DNA of 64,000 bases from Streptomyces sp. NK08204 (lineage in GTDB: Bacteria > Actinomycetota > Actinomycetes > Streptomycetales > Streptomycetaceae): contig NZ_JAINVF010000001.1 in the NCBI RefSeq assembly GCF_020400585.1, positions 124,001-188,000 on the forward strand, given 5' to 3'. The notes beneath the pieces are model-generated. The model did not search any database. It saw only the letters and a program-made list of their open reading frames with translations, and had not been told where the DNA came from. Numbering within the stretch: position 1 is the stretch's first letter; each line of letters begins with the position of its first letter. Made by a program: the position numbers and the translations under genes. This document shows positions 28,367 to 37,675 of this stretch, piece by piece.

Positions 28367-29099
28367 ACACCTCGAAGGCCACGGCCGGTGTACCGCCGAA
28401 GCGGTCCGCGGTGGCGGTCGCGTTGGCGGTCAGGAAGCCGCGGACGTAGGTCTCCGGGTCCTCGGTGGTCAACGCCTCTATGTAGGAGCGGTGTTCGAGC
28501 AGGGAGCGCACCGCCCGCTCCAGCCCGGGTGTGGCGTCCACCGCGTGGGTCGGCTGCGCGGAACCAGCGATGGCGACCCAGCGGACGCCGTTCCAGGGCT
28601 CCAGCCCCTGCTCGATGAGTTCGGGGAAGATCCATCGGTTGCCGGCGTCGGCCGCCGCGTCCAGGGTGGCCCGGCCGACGGCGACATGGTCGGGCGTGTT
28701 CCAGGCGACCCCGCCCCAGGTGTCACGGTGGTTGAGGGTGATGACGAGTTCCGGGCGGTGACGGCGGATCGCCGCGGCGATGTCGCGGCGCAGCGCGGGA
28801 CCGTACTCGATCATTCCGTCCCGGTGGTCCAGGAACTCCACGCTGTCCACGCCGACGACGGCCGCACTCGCCCGCTGCTCGCGCTCGCGCAGCGGGCCGC
28901 AGGTGGCGGGATCGAGGGTGTCGATCCCGGCCTCCCCGCGGGTCGCCAGCACATAGGCGACCTCGCGGCCGGCGTCGGTCCAGGCGGCGACGGCCGCCGC
29001 GCACCCGTACTCCAGGTCGTCGGGGTGCGCGACCACGGCGAGGGCGCGCCGCCAGTCGTCGGGCAGGGGCTGGAGCTGAGTGATCGTAGAGTCGGTCAT
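28356..29099 (-). CDS. PIG-L family deacetylase
   Basis: A 247-aa LmbE/PIG-L metalloenzyme. The zinc motif is [14 protein letters not shown], with the distal His in [12 protein letters not shown] and [23 protein letters not shown] follows the Rossmann-like pattern. Relatives deacetylate GlcNAc-containing molecules such as the mycothiol precursor or bacillithiol conjugates; this copy is not clearly MshB or Mca. It is tail-to-tail with the P450. Confidence 0.9.
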   Translation of the reverse strand: MTDSTITQLQPLPDDWRRALAVVAHPDDLEYGCAAAVAAWTDAGREVAYVLATRGEAGIDTLDPATCGPLREREQRASAAVVGVDSVEFLDHRDGMIEYGPALRRDIAAAIRRHRPELVITLNHRDTWGGVAWNTPDHVAVGRATLDAAADAGNRWIFPELIEQGLEPWNGVRWVAIAGSAQPTHAVDATPGLERAVRSLLEHRSYIEALTTEDPETYVRGFLTANATATADRFGGTPAVAFEVFSR

Positions 29100-29194
29100 G
29101 GGCGCAGACTAAGCCGCCGCGCCCCTCCTCCCAACGCCTTTTGTCACAGCGACGTCTGGCGCCGCGGCGGCTCCTTCGTCACGGCCGCCGTAGG

Positions 29195-30496
29195 TCACGC
29201 CTCGTCACGGGCGAGCGCCAGCAGCCGGTCCAGCACCCGGGGCGCGCCCGCGCGCAGCCCGTCGTGCTCGAACTCGTCGGTGACCCAGGTGCGCAGGCCC
29301 CGGATGGCGCGGGCGGTCTGAAGGGCGTGGGCGGTGTCGACGTACATGTCGTCGTGGTAGACGGCCGCGGCGACCGGGACCTCGTTCGCGCCGAGCCGCT
29401 CGGCGTCGTACAGGGGCGCCCAGTCGGTGCGGGCGGCCAGCATCTCGGCCGTCTCGCGCAGCGGGCGCAGGGCCGGGTCGGTGTCGAACATCCAGGGGTG
29501 GATGGTCTCGCCGGTGAAGAGCACCGGGGCGTCGCCCGCCAGCGCCTTGGCGGCGTCGAACTGCGGGAACTCGGCGCGCACGCGCTCGGCGGCCCAGGCG
29601 GTGGGACGGGCGTCCTGGCCGTAGATGGCCTCGTGGACGAGGGCGTACAGGGGGTGGCCCGCGTACGACAGCAGGGCCTGCACCTGCTCCTGGAAGGCGT
29701 CGGACAGCTGCAGGCCGCCCGGCGTACGGACGAAGGCGTCCTCCAGGAGGTAGTGCAGCCGGTGGCTGCCGTCGCCCGCGCCGAGCATCAGGCCGAGCGA
29801 CTGGAAGGCCTCGACGGTGAGACGGTGGCCGTTGGGCAGGACGACGTCGTGGGTGAGGAGGTGGTCGGCGATGCGGCGGGCCCGCTCGACGTCCTGCGGG
29901 TAGCGGGCGTAGTGCGCGGCGACCTTGCGTTCGACGCGCGGGTAGGCGGCCCGGTAGACGTCGTCGGCGTGGGCGTCGAGGGAGGGCAGCCCGCCGGTGA
30001 CGATCGCGGTGTCGATGCCCTCGGGGGCGTGGGAGAGGTACGTCACCGTGCAGAAGCCGCCGAAGCTCTGGCCGAGCACGGTCCAGGGGGCGCCGCCGGT
30101 GACCTCCGGGCGGATGGCCTCGCAGTCGCGGACGATCGAGTCGGCGCGGAACCGGGCGAGGTAGTCGGCCTGTTCGGCCGGACCGCCGCGCAACGGGAGC
30201 GTCTGCCGGGTGGCGGGCGTGGAACGGCCGGTACCGCGCTGGTCGAGGAGCAGCACGCGGTAGTCCTTGAGCGCACGGTCGAGCCAGGCCTGCCGACCGA
30301 CGAACCGATTCGCCCCGAAGCCCGGTCCGCCCTGGAGGTACAGCAGCCAGGGCAGCTCCTTACCCGCCTTGTCGCTCGCGACCACCTCGCGGGCATACAG
30401 CTCGATGGTCTCGCCCCCCGGATCGGCATGGTCGAGGGGCACGGTGAAGTGGCGGTCGGTGAGGACGACGCCGGGCTGGCGACAACTGAGGCTCAA
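29195..30496 (-). CDS. Alpha/beta hydrolase, prolyl aminopeptidase-like
   Basis: A roughly 433-aa S33-type peptidase-like hydrolase. It has LPWLLYLQGGPGFGANRF (oxyanion HGGPG-like), LLDQRGTGRST, the nucleophile elbow VLGQSFGGFCTVTYL, the acid near PVLFTGETIHPW and the catalytic His in YHDDMYVD or EFEHDGL. TTG 30496 has GGGAGA at good spacing and matches family N-termini; an upstream GTG at 30541 would add 15 residues without homology. It likely trims N-terminal proline or related dipeptides in the cytoplasm. Confidence 0.87.
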   Translation of the reverse strand: MSLSCRQPGVVLTDRHFTVPLDHADPGGETIELYAREVVASDKAGKELPWLLYLQGGPGFGANRFVGRQAWLDRALKDYRVLLLDQRGTGRSTPATRQTLPLRGGPAEQADYLARFRADSIVRDCEAIRPEVTGGAPWTVLGQSFGGFCTVTYLSHAPEGIDTAIVTGGLPSLDAHADDVYRAAYPRVERKVAAHYARYPQDVERARRIADHLLTHDVVLPNGHRLTVEAFQSLGLMLGAGDGSHRLHYLLEDAFVRTPGGLQLSDAFQEQVQALLSYAGHPLYALVHEAIYGQDARPTAWAAERVRAEFPQFDAAKALAGDAPVLFTGETIHPWMFDTDPALRPLRETAEMLAARTDWAPLYDAERLGANEVPVAAAVYHDDMYVDTAHALQTARAIRGLRTWVTDEFEHDGLRAGAPRVLDRLLALARDEA

Positions 30497-30610
30497 CGGG
30501 TCTCCCGGGACGGATGGGACGGACACGACCCAGTTCAGCACATGCCCGCCCGCCCTCCGCCCCCCAGGGGACGTGGATTGTTACTGAACCCTGAGTCAGC
30601 AACAGGCTCC

Positions 30611-30790
30611 GGAGGCGCCGGTGACGCGCTGCTGTGCCGGCTGACCTCCCGCACGCGCCGGCTGCATCCGCGTACCCTGTCGGGTCCCGGCCGGGCGTGG
30701 AGCGGGGCGCGGGACCTGCCGGCGGTGCCGGCGGAGCCGTTCCGCGACTGGTGGCAGCGCACGCGCGGTGGAAGGGACGGGGCGAAGTGA
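30611..30790 (+). pseudogene. lutB C-terminal remnant
   Basis: Only the last 50-60 residues of a LutB-type iron-sulfur lactate-utilisation protein remain: RLHPRTLSGPGRAWSGARD, then LPAVPAEPFRDWWQRTRGG. The reading continues from unrelated antisense sequence with no start, so the rest of lutB has been deleted, the junction lying near the neighbouring hydrolase start. The TGA overlaps the GTG of the lutC remnant, as in intact lut operons. Confidence 0.6.
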
Positions 30791-31258
30791 GGGGCAGGGG
30801 GCGGCTCCTGGGGGGCGGATCCGGCGGACGGCTCGGACGTACCGACCGGACGTACGACCGGGCGAACGGCCCCACGAGCGGCCCCACGAGCGGCCCCACG
30901 AGCGGCCCCCGCGGGCGGTCGTACGAGGAGGTGGTCCCGCGGGACTATCTGCGCGAACACGGGGACCGTCCGGTCGAGGAGACCGTGCCCCCAGCTGCTG
31001 ACACGGAACCTGGCGGACTCCGGACGATCGTGCACCGCGCGGCAGCCGAGGAGTTGCCGCTCCTCGTGGTGCGCCTGCTCACCGGGCGCGGGAACCGCCA
31101 CCTGGTGCCCCGGTCTGTCGCCGGGATGGACGGCCGCCGCCGACGCCGTCCGGGTCCACGACCGTGCCGCGAGCACTCCGCCGGAGCTGGACGAGGTGGA
31201 GAGCGTGGTCACCGGCTGTGCGGTCGCCATCGCCGAAACCGGCGCCCTGGGCCGGTGA
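30787..31258 (+). pseudogene. lutC (LUD domain) remnant with frameshifts
   Basis: Segments of a LutC-like protein are spread over different frames: VVPRDYLREHGDRPVEE, then TIVHRAAAEELPLLVV with LLTGRGNRHLVP, then WTAAADAVRVHDRAASTPP and ELDEVESVVTGCAVAIAETG, ending in a stop just after GALGR. The normal TLVLDGG C-terminus is missing. Near 30868-30910 a 12-bp unit (GGCCCCACGAGC) is tandemly triplicated, inserting PTSG repeats. With the lutB tail, this is a decayed lactate-oxidation operon. Confidence 0.65.
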
Positions 31259-31773
31259 GCCGTCGGATCAGCCGGTGCCGCCCGGGCGGCGGCCGGGCGG
31301 GGTGCAGTCCTTCGGTCACCGGCCGTGTTGCGGCCACGGAGCCGTGCCGCCCCGTCACGGGGCCGCCGTCGAGGCCGGATGCGGAAGGCGCGGGCCGAAG
31401 CGGCGCGCCGGACGGTCGCGCCGTTGCCTCAACCGTGAGGACGCTCACGAGGGCGGCCGGCTCGTGGCGGGGGCGGTCGCACCCGGGGCCTCCCAGCCGG
31501 CAGGTGCAGCCGCGGGCCGGGCGGAGCGTGCCGGCGGCCGGGGTGCCGCCGGCGGTGCCGAGGACTTGACCGGTGCGGGTCGCCGAGCACGACACCTCGG
31601 CGCAGGTGACGACCTGTCGAGATCGCCATCAGGAGGCACCGGCCCGCCTCGCGGGTGCCGGATCACGTGACACAAGCCCTGAACAAGCGCTTAGATAGAG
31701 GAGTACTGAGGGTCGGCGCACCGCTGTCCGGTGACCGACCCGCCCGCATTCGACCCCCTGCCGGAGGCCCCCG
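31259..31773. other. 515-bp gap without a gene
   Basis: No supported coding sequence on either strand. The segment CAAGCCCTGAACAAGCGCTTAGATAG near 31674-31699 is AT-richer and may carry the promoter of the moxR-like gene. Confidence 0.4.
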
Positions 31774-32649
31774 TTGTTCACGTCCGTCGACGACGTCTCC
31801 GCCCGCCTCGCCGAGACCGGCTACCTCGCCTCGCCCGCCGTCGCCACGACCGTCTTCCTCGCGGACCGGCTCGGCAAGCCGCTGCTCGTGGAGGGCCCCG
31901 CTGGCGTGGGCAAGACCGAGCTGGCCAAGGCCGTCGCCCAGGTGGCGGGCGCCCGGCTGGTACGGCTCCAGTGCTACGAGGGTGTGGACGAGTCCCGGGC
32001 GCTGTACGAGTGGAACCACGCCAAGCAGCTGCTGCGCATCAGCGCCGGGCGGGACGAGACCTGGGACGAGACCCGCACCGACATCTTCAGCGAGGAGTTC
32101 CTGCTGCCGCGCCCGCTGCTCTCCGCCATCCGCGGCGACGAGCCGACGGTGCTGCTCATCGACGAGACCGACAAGGCCGACGTCGAGATGGAGGGGCTGC
32201 TGCTGGAGGTGCTCAGCGACTTCCAGGTCACCGTCCCGGAGCTGGGCACGGTCACCGCGACACGCCGCCCGTTCGTCGTGCTGACCTCCAACGCCGGCCG
32301 GGAGCTGTCCGAGGCACTGCGCCGCCGCTGCCTGTTCCTGCACATCGGGTTCCCCGAAGAGGAGTTGGAGCGGCGGATCGTACGGCTGAAGGTGCCGGGG
32401 CTCGGCGAGGCGCTGACCGCGTCGGTGGTCCGGGTGGTGGGGGCGCTGCGCGCGATGGACCTGCGCAAGGCACCGTCCGTCGCCGAGACCGTCGACTGGG
32501 CGCGCACCCTGCTCGCCCTCGGGGCCGACACGCTGGACGAGACGGTCGTACGGGACAGTCTCGGGGTGATCCTCAAGCATCAGGACGACATCCAGAAGGC
32601 CGCCGCCAAGCTCGACCTGGACGCGCTGGGCGCGCTGGATGCGCGGTGA
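31774..32649 (+). CDS. MoxR-family AAA+ ATPase
   Basis: A 291-aa AAA+ ATPase with Walker A EGPAGVGKTELAKAVA, Walker B TVLLIDETDKADVEMEGLL, sensor 1 VVLTSNAGRELSE and Arg finger ALRRRCLFLHIGFP. MoxR ATPases act as chaperones in metal-centre insertion or complex maturation with a VWA partner, which follows here with a GTGA overlap. TTG 31774 is chosen because GGAGG lies 7 nt upstream. The pair resembles CoxD/CoxE of CO dehydrogenase loci, but no molybdenum hydroxylase genes are nearby. Confidence 0.9.
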   Translation: MFTSVDDVSARLAETGYLASPAVATTVFLADRLGKPLLVEGPAGVGKTELAKAVAQVAGARLVRLQCYEGVDESRALYEWNHAKQLLRISAGRDETWDETRTDIFSEEFLLPRPLLSAIRGDEPTVLLIDETDKADVEMEGLLLEVLSDFQVTVPELGTVTATRRPFVVLTSNAGRELSEALRRRCLFLHIGFPEEELERRIVRLKVPGLGEALTASVVRVVGALRAMDLRKAPSVAETVDWARTLLALGADTLDETVVRDSLGVILKHQDDIQKAAAKLDLDALGALDAR

Positions 32650-33998
32650 GCGACGTCGCCGAGCGGATCACCGGCCTGGTCGGGGCCCTGCGCGCGCACG
32701 GCGTGCGGATCGGCACCGGGGAGAGCGTCGACGCGGCCCTCGCGGTGGAGGCGCTGGGGCTGTCGGACCGGGAGCTGCTGCGCGAGGGGCTGGCCGCGAC
32801 CCTGCTGCACGGAGCCGGTCAGCGCGCGGTGTTCGACCCTGTCTTCGATCTGTACTTCCCGCGAGGGACGGGCGGACCGGACACTCCGGCGGCGGACCGT
32901 GAGGAGCTGCGCGACCGGCTCGCCGCCGCGCTGGCCGCCGACGACCGGGCGCTGATGGCCCAGTTGGCGGCCCAGGCCGTGGACGGCCTCGGCGGGTACG
33001 GGAGTTCACCGGAATCCGACGGCTGGTCGGCGTACCAGACCCTGGACCGGCTGCGCCCGCAGACCCTGCTCGCCCGGGTACGGACCGACGTGCGCGGGCG
33101 GGACGGGGGCACGGGGTTCGCGGACCGGCTGCTGGACGACGAGATCCGGCGCCGGATCGAGGACTTCCGGCGGATGGTCGCGGCGGAGGCGCGGCGCCGG
33201 GTCGCCGAACGGCGTGGGCGGGACGAGATCGCCCGGCGGGGCGTGCGGCCGACCGCCGACCGGGTGGACTTCCTCTTCGCCGGCCGGGACCAGCTGGCAG
33301 AGCTGCGCAGGGCCGTTCAGCCGCTGGCGCGCAAGCTGGCGACCCGGCTGGCAGCGCGCCGTCGCAAGGCCGCGCGCGGCACGATCGACCTGCGCCGCAC
33401 GCTGCGCTCCTCGCTGTCCACCGGCGGGGTCCCGATGCGGCCGGTGCTGCGCCGGCGCCGCCCGGCCCGGCCCGAACTGGTGCTGCTCTGCGATGTCTCC
33501 GGCTCGGTGTCGGGCTTCTCGGACTTCACGATGCTGCTGGTACAGGCACTGCACGACCAGTTCAGCAAGATCCGCGTGTTCGCCTTCGTCAACCGCCTGG
33601 ACGAGGTGACCGGCCTCCTCGACCACGGCAGGGCCGACCCGGACGGCCTCAGCGCCCGCATCCGCGCCGAGGCCACGCTCACCGGCTGGCACGGCAGCAG
33701 CGACTACGGCGTCGCGCTGGGCGAGTTCACGGAACGCTACGGCGATGCGGTCGGTCCCCGTACGACGGTGTTCGTCCTCGGGGACGCGCGCACCAACATG
33801 AGCGACCCGAACCTCCCCGCCGTCCGCGAACTGGCGCGGCGGGCCCGCCACGTCCACTGGCTCAACCCCGAGCCACGCTCCCGGTGGGGCACCGGCGACT
33901 CGGCGGCGCCCGTGTACGCCGAGCTGGTGCAGATGCACGAGTGCCGCACGGCCCGGCAGCTCGGCGCACTGGTGGGACGGCTGCTGCCGGTCACATGA
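32646..33998 (+). CDS. CoxE-like VWA-domain protein
   Basis: A 450-aa partner of the MoxR ATPase. An N-terminal helical half contains AERITGLVGALRAHGVRIG. An Arg-rich linker (RLAARRRKAARGT) leads to the VWA domain, where the MIDAS is LLCDVSGSVSGFSDF, later residues fall in WHGSSDYGVALGEF, and VFVLGDARTNMSDP supplies the final Asp/Thr. The GTG start overlaps the moxR stop, so translation is coupled. The function is inferred as assembly of a redox metalloenzyme; the client is unknown. Confidence 0.9.
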   Translation: MSDVAERITGLVGALRAHGVRIGTGESVDAALAVEALGLSDRELLREGLAATLLHGAGQRAVFDPVFDLYFPRGTGGPDTPAADREELRDRLAAALAADDRALMAQLAAQAVDGLGGYGSSPESDGWSAYQTLDRLRPQTLLARVRTDVRGRDGGTGFADRLLDDEIRRRIEDFRRMVAAEARRRVAERRGRDEIARRGVRPTADRVDFLFAGRDQLAELRRAVQPLARKLATRLAARRRKAARGTIDLRRTLRSSLSTGGVPMRPVLRRRRPARPELVLLCDVSGSVSGFSDFTMLLVQALHDQFSKIRVFAFVNRLDEVTGLLDHGRADPDGLSARIRAEATLTGWHGSSDYGVALGEFTERYGDAVGPRTTVFVLGDARTNMSDPNLPAVRELARRARHVHWLNPEPRSRWGTGDSAAPVYAELVQMHECRTARQLGALVGRLLPVT

Positions 33999-34020
33999 AA
34001 GGGGCGGTGGCCCCTCTGCC

Positions 34021-34380
34021 CTACGACCCCTTCGCGTACTCCTGCGCCGTCTGGCCCGCGAAGTCGTGCATGACGACCGGTTCGTCCCCCACCACCCAGG
34101 CGTCGTGACCGGGCGGGCACACGAAGACGTCACCGGGGCCCACCTCGGACTCGGCGCCGTCGTCCATGCGGATGCGCAACCGTCCCTGGACCAGGTAGCC
34201 GTTGTGGTGGACCATGCAGCTCTCGGTGCCCGCGATCGGGGCCACCGACTCCGACCAGCGCCAGCCCGGTTCGAAGGTGGCCACCGCGAAGTCGAGGCCG
34301 GTCAGATGGAGGGCCTCGAGGTGGCCGCGGGGAAAGTCACGCCGTTCGTCCGGCTTTTCGACCGTCTTCACTTCCAGCAT
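34021..34380 (-). CDS. Small cupin-domain protein
   Basis: A 119-aa single-domain cupin with GTESCMVHHNGYLVQGRLRI and GPGDVFVCPPGHDAWVVGDE, carrying two His metal-ligand positions of each cupin motif. It ends just beyond the convergent CoxE-like gene. No substrate can be assigned; small cupins of this type are often sensors or quercetinase-like enzymes. Confidence 0.85.
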   Translation of the reverse strand: MLEVKTVEKPDERRDFPRGHLEALHLTGLDFAVATFEPGWRWSESVAPIAGTESCMVHHNGYLVQGRLRIRMDDGAESEVGPGDVFVCPPGHDAWVVGDEPVVMHDFAGQTAQEYAKGS

Positions 34381-34483
34381 GACGGTTTCCTCCCTTCGAG
34401 CCGCTCACTGCGGCCCGGGGCGGGTCGTACCCTACGCGTCCATCGTCGACCCGGCATCTCGGCACCGCCATTCGAAGCCCATG

Positions 34484-34497
34484 GGACAACGTTGTCC
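34484..34497. promoter_or_regulatory. Perfect 14-bp LacI-type palindrome
   Basis: GGACAACGTTGTCC is a perfect palindrome with the central ACGT/CG step typical of LacI-GalR operators. It lies 137 bp before the pirin start and 104 bp before the cupin start. No LacI-family regulator is in the window. Confidence 0.5.
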
Positions 34498-34633
34498 ACG
34501 GCCTTGCCCGAGCATGCACACCGCGTGCGCCGCCTGCACGGAGCCGCCCTCGGCCGACCTCGAGGGCTTCGCCTCCGAGCCTGGCCGGGCGTCCGCTCGG
34601 CAGTCCCTCCGGCCGACCGCTAAGTTGGGCACC

Positions 34634-35599
34634 ATGAGCAACCTTGACCGCGCACCCGTGCCCAGTCCGTGCGGCGGACGCGGATTCGTCGCCGGTGAGC
34701 CCGTCCGCGAACTGCTGAGCCCTCGCCAGGTGAAGCTCGGCGAGTCGACCGAGGTACGCCGGCTGCTGCCGAACCTGGGCCGCCGCATGATCGGCGCCTG
34801 GGCCTTCGTGGACCACTACGGCCCGGACGACATCGCCGACGAGCCCGGCATGCAGGTCCCGCCGCACCCCCACATGGGGCTGCAGACGGTCAGCTGGCTG
34901 CACGAGGGCGAGGTGCTGCACCGCGACTCGACGGGCAGCCTGCAGACCATCCGCCCCAGACAGCTCGGGCTGATGACCTCGGGCCGCGCGATCAGCCACT
35001 CGGAGGAGAGCCCGAGGCCGCACGCCCGCTTCCTGCACGGCGCACAGCTGTGGGTGGCACTGCCGGACGCGCACCGCCACACCGACCCCCGGTTCGAGTA
35101 CCACCCCGAGCTGCCCACGGTCAGCGCGCCCGGCCTGACGGCCACGGTGCTCCTCGGCACCCTCGACGGCACCACGTCGCCCGGTACGACGTACACCCCG
35201 ATCATCGGCGCGGACCTCGCCCTCACCCGCGGCGCGGACGTCCGGCTGCCCGTAGAGCCGGACTTCGAGTACGGCGTCCTGGCGATGTCCGGGGAGGTGC
35301 ACGTGGACGGGGTCCCGGTGCTGCCCGGCTCGATGCTCTATCTCGGCTGCGGACGCACCGAACTGCCGCTGCGCGCCGAGTCCGACGCCGGGATCATGCT
35401 GCTGGGGGGTGAACCCTTCGGCGAGGAGCTGATCATGTGGTGGAACTTCGTCGGCCGCACCCAGGAGGACATCGCCCAGGCCCGAGAGGACTGGATGAGC
35501 GGGACGAGGTTCGGCGAGGTGAAGGGCTACGACGGGGCACCGCTCCCTGCTCCGGAGCTGCCGCCGGTGCCGCTGAAGCCGCGGGGTCGAGTGCGCTGA
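34634..35599 (+). CDS. Pirin family protein
   Basis: A 321-aa two-cupin protein. The N-terminal half has the pirin metal site: VDHYGPDDIADE, PPHPHMGLQTVSWLHEGEV, then HSEESP. The C-terminal half ends LLGGEPFGEELIMWWNFVGR as in the family. Pirins range from quercetin dioxygenases to redox-sensing cofactors; the role here is unknown. ATG 34634 starts at a typical N-terminus (SNLDRAP). It is followed by strong hairpins. Confidence 0.92.
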   Translation: MSNLDRAPVPSPCGGRGFVAGEPVRELLSPRQVKLGESTEVRRLLPNLGRRMIGAWAFVDHYGPDDIADEPGMQVPPHPHMGLQTVSWLHEGEVLHRDSTGSLQTIRPRQLGLMTSGRAISHSEESPRPHARFLHGAQLWVALPDAHRHTDPRFEYHPELPTVSAPGLTATVLLGTLDGTTSPGTTYTPIIGADLALTRGADVRLPVEPDFEYGVLAMSGEVHVDGVPVLPGSMLYLGCGRTELPLRAESDAGIMLLGGEPFGEELIMWWNFVGRTQEDIAQAREDWMSGTRFGEVKGYDGAPLPAPELPPVPLKPRGRVR

Positions 35600-35613
35600 A
35601 CTGTGGTTCTCTA

Positions 35614-35657
35614 GCCCAGCACGCACATGGCTGGGCGGGGTGGAGCGCACCCCGCCC
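35614..35657 (+). terminator. Two overlapping hairpins after pirin gene
   Basis: GCCCAGC (35614-35620) pairs with GCTGGGC (35630-35636), and GGGCGGGGTG (35633-35642) pairs perfectly with CACCCCGCCC (35648-35657). They share 35633-35636 and so exclude each other. The second, a 10-bp stem with a 5-nt loop, is the likely terminator of the pirin gene. Confidence 0.6.
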
Positions 35658-35899
35658 GGTTCGCTCAGAACGCTTGCGCAAACCTGCTTCACACCACCCG
35701 TTCCACTCCACCTTGACGTGCGAGTTTCGCCAGCCGTAGTCAGTTTGGATCGGACTGATGCTGACCCAATGCTGACTGCACTGACATGTAGTCAAGAGCG
35801 TGTGGCGCACTCCGGCGCGACGCCTCGCCGCCGTCCGAACGCGTTCGGCGCGTCGGGCATCCTGTAGAGACAGTCCCGTCAGACGGTGGAGGAGCTGTG

Positions 35900-37639
35900 G
35901 TGAACGAGCGCGCGCAGGGCTCGCAAGAGACCGAGACTGCCGGAGCGTCTCCGCAGTTGCGGCTGGATACGCTGCTGGATGATCTACAGCAGCAGGTGGC
36001 GCAGGTGAGGGCCGCCCGGGATCGGGTTCACACCTTGTTGGACGCGGTGCTGGCCGTAGGCTCCGACCTGGATCTCGAAGTGGTGCTGCACCGCATCGTG
36101 GAATCGGCGGTCACCCTGGTGGACGCCCAGTACGGGGCGCTCGGCGTGCTGGGTGAGGAAGGCACGATCAAGCAGTTCGTCACGGCCGGCATCGACGCGG
36201 AGGCGATCGCCCGGATCGGACACTACCCGCGCGGCGAGGGCATCCTCGGCCTGCTCGTCCGTAACCCGGAGCCGCTGCGCCTGGGGAACCTTGCCGATCA
36301 CCCGGCGTCCGTGGGCTTCCCGTCCGGGCACCCGCCGATGACCAGTTTCCTCGGCGCCCCGGTCCGGGTGCGCGAGCAGGTGTTCGGCAACCTCTACCTC
36401 ACCAACAAGCAGAGCGCCGCGGAGTTCGGCTCCGATGACGAAGCGGTGCTGCGCACGCTGGCCGCGGCAGCCGGTGTGGCGATCGACAACGCCCGGCTGT
36501 ACGAGGACGCCCACCGTCGGCAGCGGTGGCTGGCGGCCAGCAACGAGCTGACCCGTAGCCTGCTGTCCGGCGCGGAACCCGCGGCGGTGCTGGAGTCCTT
36601 CACCGAAACGGTGCGGGAGATGGCCGGGGCGGATCTGGTCACCTTGGCGGTGCCGGTCGCCGGCAGCGGCGAGCTGGTCATCGAGGCCGCTTCAGGAGAC
36701 CGGACCGAGGAGGTCCGCGGGCTCGTGCTGACCTCCTCGACCCTGGCCGCGAAGGTCTTCGCGTCCGGGGAGACGATCACCAGCGATGCCGTCAGCGCCG
36801 ACCCGCGCGCCGAGGGCGGCAGCGCCTCGGTCGTGGAGCTGGGGCCGGCGTTCTTCGTCCCGCTCGGCACCCGGGAGCATGTGCGCGGCGTGCTGCAGGT
36901 GGCGAACGTACCAGGCGACACTGCCTTCACCGACGCCGTCATCGACATGGTCACGGGGTTCGGCAACCAGGCCGCGCTGGCCCTGGACGTCGCCGAGCAC
37001 CGGCGGGACACGGAACGCATGCTCGTCCTCAACGACCGCGACCGAATCGCCCGTGACCTGCACGACCTGGTGATCCAGCGTTTGTTCGCCGGGGCTCTGT
37101 CGTTGCAGTCCACGCTCGGCCGGGTCACCGACCGGCCGCAGGTCGGCGAACGGATCCAGCGGGTCATGAACGACCTGGACGACACGATCAAGATCATCCG
37201 CTCCACCATCTACGGACTGCGCGAGCGCGATCAGCCCCGCCACGGCAGTGGACTGCGTGCACAGTTGGTGGCTGCCACCGACCGGGCCACCGAGTCCCTC
37301 GGCTTCGCCCCGGCCCTGCGCATGACCGGACTGCTCGACACGGCCGTGTCCGCCGGGCAGGCCGAACACCTGCTGGCCGTGCTCGGCGAGGCGCTGTCCA
37401 ACGCCGCCCGGCACGCGCACGCCAGCGCGGTCGACGTCAGCGTCGAGGTGGCCGACACCACCCTCCGGCTGCGCGTGGCCGACAACGGGCGCGGGATGGA
37501 CCCGGCGGTCTCCCGTCGCAGCGGCCTGGTCAACCTGCGTAAGCGAGCGGAGGAGCTGGGCGGCGCGTTCAGCCTGTCTTCGAACCAGCCGAACGGCACC
37601 GTCGTCGAGTGGGTCGTGCCGCTCTCGTCGGCGGAGTGA
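35900..37639 (+). CDS. GAF-GAF sensor histidine kinase (DevS/DosS/OsdK-like)
   Basis: A 579-aa cytoplasmic kinase. After a helical leader, the first GAF (about 45-195) starts LLDAVLAVGSDLDLEVVLH and contains DAQYGALGVLG. A second GAF spans about 215-370. HisKA_3 follows with the phospho-His in RIARDLHDLVIQRLFAGAL, then HATPase with GEALSNAARHAHA and DNGRGMD. The layout and GAF sequences match DevS/DosS-type redox, oxygen and NO sensors. It opens the hypoxia-related block, but no NarL/DevR-type response regulator is adjacent. Of two adjacent GTGs, 35900 has the better distance to GGAGGAG. Confidence 0.9.
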   Translation: MNERAQGSQETETAGASPQLRLDTLLDDLQQQVAQVRAARDRVHTLLDAVLAVGSDLDLEVVLHRIVESAVTLVDAQYGALGVLGEEGTIKQFVTAGIDAEAIARIGHYPRGEGILGLLVRNPEPLRLGNLADHPASVGFPSGHPPMTSFLGAPVRVREQVFGNLYLTNKQSAAEFGSDDEAVLRTLAAAAGVAIDNARLYEDAHRRQRWLAASNELTRSLLSGAEPAAVLESFTETVREMAGADLVTLAVPVAGSGELVIEAASGDRTEEVRGLVLTSSTLAAKVFASGETITSDAVSADPRAEGGSASVVELGPAFFVPLGTREHVRGVLQVANVPGDTAFTDAVIDMVTGFGNQAALALDVAEHRRDTERMLVLNDRDRIARDLHDLVIQRLFAGALSLQSTLGRVTDRPQVGERIQRVMNDLDDTIKIIRSTIYGLRERDQPRHGSGLRAQLVAATDRATESLGFAPALRMTGLLDTAVSAGQAEHLLAVLGEALSNAARHAHASAVDVSVEVADTTLRLRVADNGRGMDPAVSRRSGLVNLRKRAEELGGAFSLSSNQPNGTVVEWVVPLSSAE

Positions 37640-37675
37640 CTCTTCCGGGCCAAGGACCGACGGCGTCAGACGACG

